64,000 nt of DNA from Longibacter sp051155795 (GTDB lineage Bacteria; Bacteroidota; Rhodothermia; Rhodothermales; Salinibacteraceae), in assembly GCF_051155795.1 (NCBI RefSeq), contig NZ_DAXETW010000052.1, positions 15,932-79,931 of the forward strand, read 5' to 3'. The notes beneath the pieces were generated by a model. That model saw nothing but the letters and a program-made list of their open reading frames with translations, made no database searches and was not told the DNA's origin. The number at the start of each line of letters is the position of its first letter. The first letter of the stretch is position 1. The translations under genes and the position numbers were made by a program. Shown here piece after piece: positions 58,210-64,000 of the stretch.

Positions 58210-59163
58210 ATGAAGCGTGAAATCGGCTGGGACCACATTTCCCGAGATGACACGTCGGTTCTGACGGTCGGTACGTTCGATGGCGTACACCGCGGCCATC
58301 AGGCGATCATCGATTATCTGGCCGATCGTGCCGGAGAGCGCGGCGGCACGGCCACGGTCGTCTCATTCGATCCCCACCCCCGATCCGTCGTCAATGACCT
58401 GGACGTCGACCTGCTCAGTACGTTGACGGAGCGTGGGGATCTTCTCGAATACTACGGTGTCGATCGATTCGTCGTCATTCCGTTTACAACGGCGTTTGCC
58501 CACCTGCCGCCGGTCGAGTATGTCGAGGATATCCTCGTGAGTCGCATCGGGCTGGCAGAGATCACCGTCGGGTACGATCACGCCTTCGGTCGAAACCGGG
58601 AAGGGGACGTGGACCTCTTACGGCAACTCGGGGAAACGCATGGATTTGATGTCGACGTTATCCCGGCCCAGCAAGTCGGGACGAATATCGTGTCGTCCAG
58701 CCGGGTGCGGGCGCTGCTGCGCGATGGTGACGTGCGGCACGCGTCCGAACTGCTCGGCCGCCCGTACGCCCTGCGGGGAACGGTGGAAGAGGGGGAAAAA
58801 CGGGGGCGGCAGATCGGCTACCCGACGGCCAACCTTGACATTTCCGATCCGCGGAAGCTTGTCCCGAAGATCGGCGTGTATGCCGTCCGTGTTCACCGGT
58901 CCGCGACGGGAGAGACGCTCGCCGGTATGATGAATATCGGTCGCCGGCCGACGTTCGACGGGATGGACGTGACAGTCGAGGTCCATGTGCTAGATTTTAG
59001 CGCAGATCTCTACGAGGAAACCCTTCGCGTTGAATTCCTGCGAAGACTTCGCAATGAAAAGAAATTCGGCTCGGTAGACGAGCTTGCCGCGCAACTTTCA
59101 CGGGATGAAAACCATTGCAGACAAGTCATTGAGGCAGGGGACTTCCCCGACCCGGTCGATTGA
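58210..59163 (+). CDS. ribF: Bifunctional riboflavin kinase/FAD synthetase
   Basis: This 317-residue enzyme makes FMN then FAD. The N-terminal nucleotidyltransferase domain shows VGTFDGVHRGHQAIIDYL, SFDPHPRSVV and TVGYDHAFGRNREGDVDLL; the C-terminal kinase domain shows KRGRQIGYPTANLDIS and GMMNIGRRPTF. ATG 58210 places the beta strand VLTVGTFDG at about residue 17. It follows truB in the same direction and is upstream of rpsO, the usual order in many Bacteroidota and other bacteria. Confidence 0.95.
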   Translation: MKREIGWDHISRDDTSVLTVGTFDGVHRGHQAIIDYLADRAGERGGTATVVSFDPHPRSVVNDLDVDLLSTLTERGDLLEYYGVDRFVVIPFTTAFAHLPPVEYVEDILVSRIGLAEITVGYDHAFGRNREGDVDLLRQLGETHGFDVDVIPAQQVGTNIVSSSRVRALLRDGDVRHASELLGRPYALRGTVEEGEKRGRQIGYPTANLDISDPRKLVPKIGVYAVRVHRSATGETLAGMMNIGRRPTFDGMDVTVEVHVLDFSADLYEETLRVEFLRRLRNEKKFGSVDELAAQLSRDENHCRQVIEAGDFPDPVD

Positions 59164-59261
59164 ATCCGTCCAGCGCGACACGACGTCCGGTCGAATGCGA
59201 GTGTCCGCCTGAGCCGCGCAAGTCACCTCATCGAGGGGTGCCGCGGATTCTTCTTTAGCAT

Positions 59262-59286
59262 GATAACATCTAAAGAGGTACACCTG
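59262..59286 (+). promoter_or_regulatory. Hairpin just upstream of rpsO
   Basis: TCTTTAG (59262-59268) pairs with CTAAAGA (59280-59286) with an 11-nt spacer. It ends 5 bp before ATG 59292 and could sequester the ribosome-binding site (AGAGGTAC). S15 regulates its own leader in several bacteria, so this is a candidate site. Confidence 0.5.
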
Positions 59287-59291
59287 AGCGT

Positions 59292-59558
59292 ATGATTACG
59301 AAAGAAGAAAAGCAGCAACTGGTGAGTGAGTTCGGGAGCGGCCCGAACGATACCGGAACCCCCGAGGTGCAGATTGCCATCTTCAGCAAGCGCATTGAGC
59401 GGCTGACGGATCATCTGAAGAACCATCCGAAAGACTTCTCGACGCGACACGGGCTGCTAAAGCTCGTTGGAAAGCGTCGTCGACTCCTGAATTACCTCCA
59501 GGACGAGGACATCGAGCGCTACCGCGCCATCATTGCGGAGCTCGGTCTCCGGAAGTAA
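59292..59558 (+). CDS. rpsO: Small ribosomal subunit protein S15
   Basis: This 88-residue protein binds 16S rRNA in the 30S subunit. It shows EKQQLVSEFGSGPNDTGTPE, VQIAIFSKRIERLTDHLKNH, and DFSTRHGLLKLVGKRRRLLN with its rRNA-binding His and Asp, and the length is normal. The order rpsO-pnp is the classic arrangement, with 352 bp between them containing hairpins. Confidence 0.98.
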   Translation: MITKEEKQQLVSEFGSGPNDTGTPEVQIAIFSKRIERLTDHLKNHPKDFSTRHGLLKLVGKRRRLLNYLQDEDIERYRAIIAELGLRK

Positions 59559-59910
59559 GAGTACTGCGTACGGCGTCTTCCTCCGGGAAGGGGCCGTTCG
59601 CTGTTTCTGGCGCCAATTGGAGGCGCGGCAATCGATGACCGAGGTTGTCGAGCCCGCTTCTGAGTGGAGCCGTAGGCCCGAACGCGTGCCGGCACCGCCT
59701 CTGCGAAAGAGGCGAGAGCGGCTCACGAGCGTTCGAGTGCCCGGCCGCGCGGTCGACTCCCACGTCGATGTAGATGTTCGAGCGGAGTCTCGCGCCGGCT
59801 GTGTTGTTGCGACCTCGCACGTGTGAGGCCGCCTTTCGCGAGATCGATCGTCGAAACGGTCGACCGATCGCGATCGATCGATATTTTGTTGAGAACGAGA
59901 ACAGACGAAC
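59559..59910 (+). promoter_or_regulatory. rpsO-pnp intergenic leader with nested palindromes
   Basis: No gene is supported. CGCCTCT/AGAGGCG (59696-59702/59708-59714) forms a 7-bp hairpin. Closer to pnp, GATCGATCG (59842-59850) pairs with CGATCGATC (59871-59879) as a 9-bp stem around the palindrome CGGTCGACCG (59857-59866), followed by ATATTTTG. E. coli pnp has an RNase III-cleaved leader stem at a comparable place, so this may serve autoregulation. Confidence 0.55.
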
Positions 59911-62052
59911 ATGCCTTTAGAAGCAACGACCCGTGAGATTCAGTACGCGCCGGGTAAAACGATGACCCTCGAGACGGGCAAGATGGCCCGTCAGGCCAAC
60001 GGCAGCGTCGTGGTTCGCATGGGCGACACGATGGTGCTTTCGACCGCCACGCTGAGCGATAGCGTGCGCGAAGGGTCCAACTTTTTCCCCCTCACGGTCG
60101 ATTACCGTGAGAAATTCGCCGCCGGAGGTAAAGTCCCGGGCGGTTTCATCAAGCGAGAAGGGCGTCCAACCGACAAAGAGACGCTCACCGCACGGCTTGT
60201 AGACCGTGCCATTCGCCCGCTCTTTCCCGACGGGTTCTATCACGACGTTCACCTGGTGAACTTCGTGATCTCCGCCGGAAAAGAGTACGACGCCGACATT
60301 CTCGCCGGCGTCGGATCCTCTGCAGCCCTCGCCCTCTCGGGTGCCCCGTTCCAGGGCCCGATCGCTGAAGTGCGCGTCGGCCGCGTGGACGGCGAACTGA
60401 TTGTCAACCCGACGCTCGAACAGACGAACGCGTCCGATCTGGACCTGCTTGTTGCCGGTAAGATGGACTCGCTGGTAATGGTCGAGGGGGAAGCCCACGA
60501 AATCAGTGAGGAGACGATGATCGACGCTCTGGACGTCGCTCACGCCTCGATCAAGAAGCTGGTGGAAGGCCAGAACGCCCTCGTTCAGGACTTCGGCCAG
60601 GCGAAACCGTTTGAGTGGGAGCAGGACATTGTGCCGGAGGCGCTCGTTGAGAAAGTCGGCGAGCAATTCGGCCAGCGCGTCGCCGATCACATCCGGAAGC
60701 CGTACGATAAGAAGTCGTTCTACGGCGGCCTCGATGCGATCAAGGACGAGGCGGTTGATACGCTCCTCGGCGACGAGAAAGAAACGCCGGAAGGCTACAC
60801 ACGCGGTGATATCCGGGATGCTGTCGGCAAGGTGCAGAAAACGGAGATGCGGACAATGATCCTGGAGGATCAGCGCCGGATCGACGGCCGCAACTACGAC
60901 GACATTCGGGAGCTGACGACCGAGGCCGGTTTGCTGCCCCGCGTTCACGGCTCCGCGCTGTTCACACGCGGCGAAACGCAGGTTCTCGGGTCCGTGACGC
61001 TGGGTACGTCAAAGGACGTGCAGCCCGTCGACGAGGTCTTCACCGACATCGACAAGAGCTTCTTCCTCCACTACCGCTTCCCACCGTTCTCGGTCGGTGA
61101 AGCCGGTTTCCTGCGGGGACCGAAGCGTCGCGAGATCGGCCACGGCATGCTCGCCGAGCGTGCCCTGAGCCCGGTCATTCCGGACCAGAACGACTTCCCC
61201 TACACGATCCGTGTGAACGCGGAGGTGACGGAGTCGAACGGTTCCTCCTCGATGGCCAGCGTGTGCGCCGGAAGTCTCGCGCTCATGGACGCGGGTGTGC
61301 CGCTCAAGAAGCCGGTCGCAGGAATTGCGATGGGCTTGGTGAAGCGAGGCGACCAGACGGCGATCCTGACGGACATCCTCGGCCAGGAAGATCATCTGGG
61401 CGACATGGACTTCAAGATCACCGGCACGCGCGATGGCATCACGGCCTGCCAGATGGACATCAAAATCGCGGGACTTGACCGCGACGTGATGCTCACCGCG
61501 CTGAAGAAGGCGCGCGAGGCGCACATGAAGATCCTGGAGCACATGGAGTCGACGCTCGGCTCTGCACGCGAGGATCTCTCGCCGTACGCACCGCGCCTGA
61601 CGAAGCTCACGATCGATCCGGAGCACATCGGTGCTGTGATCGGTCCGGGCGGCAAGGTCGTCAAGAGCATCCAGAAGGAAACCAACACGGATGTGACGGT
61701 CGACGAAGAAGACGGCGTCGGCCTCGTCACCATCGCGGCGACGAATCAGCAGGATGCGGAGGACGCCATCGAGCGGATCAAGCAGATCGTTGCCGTGCCC
61801 GAGGAAGGTGAAGACTACGTCGGAACGGTGAAGACCATCCGCGACTTCGGCGCCTTCATCGAGATTATGCCGGAGAAGACGGGACTGCTGCACGTCTCGG
61901 AAATCTCCCATGAGTACGTGGAGAATGTCGAAGACCACCTGAAGGTGGGTGACAAGGTCAAGGTCCACCTCCTGGAGGTTCGCGACGACGGCAAGCTCCG
62001 CCTGACGCGCAAGCCGTTCCTGTCGAAGGAAAACGGCAAGGACAAGGAGTGA
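59911..62052 (+). CDS. pnp: Polynucleotide phosphorylase
   Basis: This 713-residue exoribonuclease degrades RNA 3' to 5' using phosphate. It has two RNase PH domains (first from about residue 10, with GGKVPGGFIKREGRPTDKET; second from about 320, with RGETQVLGSVTLGTSKD and VCAGSLALMDAGVPLKKPVA), separated by a helical domain. A KH domain follows with the GPGG loop in IGAVIGPGGKVVKSIQ, then an S1 domain (YVGTVKTIRDFGAFIEIMPE). All standard parts are present. A perfect 14-bp terminator hairpin follows at 62092. Confidence 0.98.
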   Translation: MPLEATTREIQYAPGKTMTLETGKMARQANGSVVVRMGDTMVLSTATLSDSVREGSNFFPLTVDYREKFAAGGKVPGGFIKREGRPTDKETLTARLVDRAIRPLFPDGFYHDVHLVNFVISAGKEYDADILAGVGSSAALALSGAPFQGPIAEVRVGRVDGELIVNPTLEQTNASDLDLLVAGKMDSLVMVEGEAHEISEETMIDALDVAHASIKKLVEGQNALVQDFGQAKPFEWEQDIVPEALVEKVGEQFGQRVADHIRKPYDKKSFYGGLDAIKDEAVDTLLGDEKETPEGYTRGDIRDAVGKVQKTEMRTMILEDQRRIDGRNYDDIRELTTEAGLLPRVHGSALFTRGETQVLGSVTLGTSKDVQPVDEVFTDIDKSFFLHYRFPPFSVGEAGFLRGPKRREIGHGMLAERALSPVIPDQNDFPYTIRVNAEVTESNGSSSMASVCAGSLALMDAGVPLKKPVAGIAMGLVKRGDQTAILTDILGQEDHLGDMDFKITGTRDGITACQMDIKIAGLDRDVMLTALKKAREAHMKILEHMESTLGSAREDLSPYAPRLTKLTIDPEHIGAVIGPGGKVVKSIQKETNTDVTVDEEDGVGLVTIAATNQQDAEDAIERIKQIVAVPEEGEDYVGTVKTIRDFGAFIEIMPEKTGLLHVSEISHEYVENVEDHLKVGDKVKVHLLEVRDDGKLRLTRKPFLSKENGKDKE

Positions 62053-62091
62053 TGCATCCGCCCGGCCACTGCCGGTTGTGATACCAGACCC

Positions 62092-62140
62092 ACGCGGCGA
62101 GACGCGGCCCTTCGGCTGGCGTCTCGCCGCGTTTGTATTT
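62092..62140 (+). terminator. Rho-independent terminator after pnp
   Basis: ACGCGGCGAGACGC (62092-62105) and GCGTCTCGCCGCGT (62119-62132) are perfect 14-bp complements with a 13-nt loop, followed by TTGTATTT. The remaining gap to galE (to 62328) shows no gene. Confidence 0.92.
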
Positions 62141-62328
62141 CAGGGAACCGGGGCTCTCGACACGCCGCAAAACCGGCGGCGCCAACAGGGGAACACGGAT
62201 CCATTGGCTCCCAGCGCCCGCTGTGCCCTTCAGGTGAATTCGGCCGCCTGGATTGACCCTTCAGCCCGTGAGGTGCAGGTTGTATTCTCTGAACCGTTTG
62301 CCCTCATCGACGCCCGACCGATTCCTCC

Positions 62329-63330
62329 ATGAGCATCCTCGTTACCGGCGGAGCCGGATATATCGGGAGTACTGTCGTTCGAGAACTGGCCCGGCAGGGA
62401 GAAGACGTAGTGGTGTTCGACAACCTGTCGCAGGGGCACCGGCGCGCGGTGGCGGAAGAGGCCACGCTCGTCGTCGGCGACCTGCGCGACCAGGACGCGA
62501 TCCAGTCCGTCTTTCGGACCCACGACATCGACGCAGTGATGCACTTCGCTTCCCACACGCTGGTGGGAGAGTCGATGAGTGATCCATTTCTCTACCTGGA
62601 TACCAACATCCGGTGCGGCCTGAATCTCATGAAGGCGGCCCTGGAGCACGGTGCCGATCGCTTCATCCTCTCGTCCACGGCCAACCTGTTCGGTTTGCCG
62701 GGCGAAATGCCCATTACCGAGGAGACGACCATCGATCCTGGGAGCCCGTACGGGGAGTCGAAACGCATTCTCGAACGGTATCTCTACTGGCTCGATCGCA
62801 CGCGTGGCATGACGTTCGCCGCGCTTCGCTATTTCAACGCGGCCGGCGCTGCGGGGCCGCATCACGGCGAGGACCACGATCCGGAAACCCACCTCATCCC
62901 GATCGTGCTCGAGGTCGCGCTTGGCCAGCGGGAGGAAATCGTGATTTTCGGCGACGACTACAACACGCCGGACGGCACCTGCGTGCGGGATTACATCCAC
63001 GTGCTGGATCTTGCACAGGCGCACATTCTTGCGCTGCGAGCGCTCGAAGACGGAACGAGCCGAGTCTACAACCTTGGCAACGGAAATGGCTACAGCGTTC
63101 GGGAAGTGATCGAGACGGCCCGGACGGTGACCGGACGCGACATTCCCGCCCGCATCGGCGATCGTCGCCCGGGCGATCCGGCGAAGCTTATCGCGGATGC
63201 CGGCCGTATTCGTGGCGAGCTCGGCTGGGACCCCGAGTATCCAGCACTGGCGGACATCATCTCCACGGCATGGAAGTGGCACGTCAACCACCCGGACGGA
63301 TATGACTCCGTCGACGCCCGCCCGGCCTGA
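62329..63330 (+). CDS. galE: UDP-glucose 4-epimerase
   Basis: This 333-residue extended SDR has the NAD motif ILVTGGAGYIGSTVV and the catalytic Tyr/Lys in PGSPYGESKRILERYLYW. ALRYFNAAGAAGPHHGEDHD, HLIPIVLEVALG and TPDGTCVRDYIHVLDLAQAH are GalE hallmarks. It interconverts UDP-glucose and UDP-galactose for surface sugars. The Ser region reads ILSSTANLFG rather than the more usual SSAAVYG form, but the triad is intact. scpA starts 50 bp later, so the two may share a transcript. Confidence 0.94.
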   Translation: MSILVTGGAGYIGSTVVRELARQGEDVVVFDNLSQGHRRAVAEEATLVVGDLRDQDAIQSVFRTHDIDAVMHFASHTLVGESMSDPFLYLDTNIRCGLNLMKAALEHGADRFILSSTANLFGLPGEMPITEETTIDPGSPYGESKRILERYLYWLDRTRGMTFAALRYFNAAGAAGPHHGEDHDPETHLIPIVLEVALGQREEIVIFGDDYNTPDGTCVRDYIHVLDLAQAHILALRALEDGTSRVYNLGNGNGYSVREVIETARTVTGRDIPARIGDRRPGDPAKLIADAGRIRGELGWDPEYPALADIISTAWKWHVNHPDGYDSVDARPA

Positions 63331-63380
63331 CTGTGGCTCCTGCACCGTCTCTGCGTCCTCCGAAGTGACCCCCGGCGCTC

Positions 63381-64000
63381 ATGTATCGCGTTTCGCTACA
63401 GCAGTTCGAAGGTCCGATGGACCTCCTGCTGTTCTTTATTCGACGGGATGAACTCGACATCTACGACATCCCGATCGCTAAGATCGCGGATGAGTACCTG
63501 GCGTACGTCCGGCTTCTGGAGGAGATCGATCTGGACGGGGTGGCAGATTTTATCTACATGGCGGCGCTCTTGATCAATATCAAGGCGCGCATGCTGCTAC
63601 CGACGGAGGCGACGGACGAGGACGGGGAAGCGGTCGACCCACGCCGCGAACTCGTCGAACGGTTGCTGGAATATGTCCGATTCAAGGAGGCGTCCGACCA
63701 GCTCGATCAGAGGCAGGAGGCGGTTCACGAAATGTATCCCCGAGGCGAAGCCGCCAGTGACCGGGACGAGATCCAGGATTCCCACGACGTGGACATTGAC
63801 AATTCCGTCTACGACCTGGTGAAGGCCCTCGGCCGAATGCTCCAGCAGGCCGAAGAGGAGGAGGAAACCGTCCACGAGGTAGAACCGCTGCGGTACTCGA
63901 TCGAGGGGCAGCAGGAGTTTGTTCTGGAGCGTCTCCTGTCCGAGCCGCGGGTGCGGTTCAGCGAGCTGTGCCGGTCCCGGTCGAAGGCGTTCATCATCGC
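63381..64000 (+). CDS. scpA: Segregation and condensation protein A, 5' part (3' end outside window)
   Basis: The frame is open from ATG 63381 to the right edge (about 206 residues). It begins with the family motif VSLQQFEGPMDLLLFFIRRD, then DIPIAKIADEYLAY and ADFIYMAALLINIKARMLLP, followed by an acidic linker. ScpA is the kleisin of the SMC-ScpAB complex, which organises the chromosome for segregation. The C-terminal part that contacts SMC is missing from the window. scpB is not in view. Confidence 0.95.
   Translation, partial: MYRVSLQQFEGPMDLLLFFIRRDELDIYDIPIAKIADEYLAYVRLLEEIDLDGVADFIYMAALLINIKARMLLPTEATDEDGEAVDPRRELVERLLEYVRFKEASDQLDQRQEAVHEMYPRGEAASDRDEIQDSHDVDIDNSVYDLVKALGRMLQQAEEEEETVHEVEPLRYSIEGQQEFVLERLLSEPRVRFSELCRSRSKAFII

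Overview
This window looks like chromosomal DNA from a GC-rich, probably halophilic member of the Bacteroidota/Rhodothermota (Salinibacter- or Longibacter-like). That placement is inference from gene content and protein character. The evidence is strongly acidic proteins with long Asp/Glu/Ala-rich tails on S1, NusA and IF-2, a paired methylmalonyl-CoA mutase with its MeaB chaperone, a cluster of three parvulin-type periplasmic foldases followed by MoxR, and few recognisable Shine-Dalgarno sequences. No phage, insertion sequence, CRISPR array, rRNA or tRNA gene was seen.

Layout. 1-4.4 kb: the 3' end of a malate/lactate dehydrogenase, a BaeRF-family protein, and a NarL-type sensor kinase/response regulator pair. 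4.4-9.2 kb: an M24 aminopeptidase P, a thioredoxin-like protein, a double TerB-like protein, and a signal-peptide membrane protein whose 3' end overlaps a convergent fxsA. 9.5-19.5 kb: a renalase-like flavoprotein, then a long minus-strand run (parvulin, parvulin lipoprotein, SurA, MoxR, FAD oxidoreductase, CAP-domain protein, ferredoxin-NADP reductase). 19.7-23.8 kb: gltX and a convergent glnS with a YqeY-like tail, separated by a strong terminator. 23.9-31.9 kb: a lipoprotein, meaB-mutB-mutA for propionyl-CoA/succinyl-CoA interconversion, a SpoU methyltransferase and a LEA-type lipoprotein. 32-40 kb: cmk, rpsA, an ACT-domain malic enzyme, an acetyl-CoA hydrolase/transferase and a GvpU-like protein. 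40.5-43.9 kb: an unusual 1115-residue CheB-CheR-PAS-histidine kinase in DNA that looks less GC-rich than its surroundings. 44-50.7 kb: aldehyde dehydrogenase, aminotransferase, a small membrane protein, prfB and nadB, with 7-8 bp intergenic tandem repeats. 51-62 kb: a classic translation/RNA block (rimP-nusA-infB-rbfA-truB-ribF-rpsO-pnp) with several leader or intercistronic hairpins. 62.3-64 kb: galE and the start of scpA.

The genes are mostly housekeeping: translation, RNA turnover, envelope protein folding, and central carbon metabolism around malate, acetate and propionate. The more unusual signals are (i) in-frame 15-bp repeats encoding acidic pentapeptides in several unrelated proteins, (ii) octamer/heptamer tandem repeats between genes, (iii) a possible two-hairpin attenuator ahead of rimP-nusA-infB, (iv) an exact 12-bp duplication touching the start codon of the CheB-CheR kinase, (v) a GvpU-like gene with no gas-vesicle genes near it, and (vi) direct and inverted repeats upstream of mutA and between the SpoU and LEA genes.
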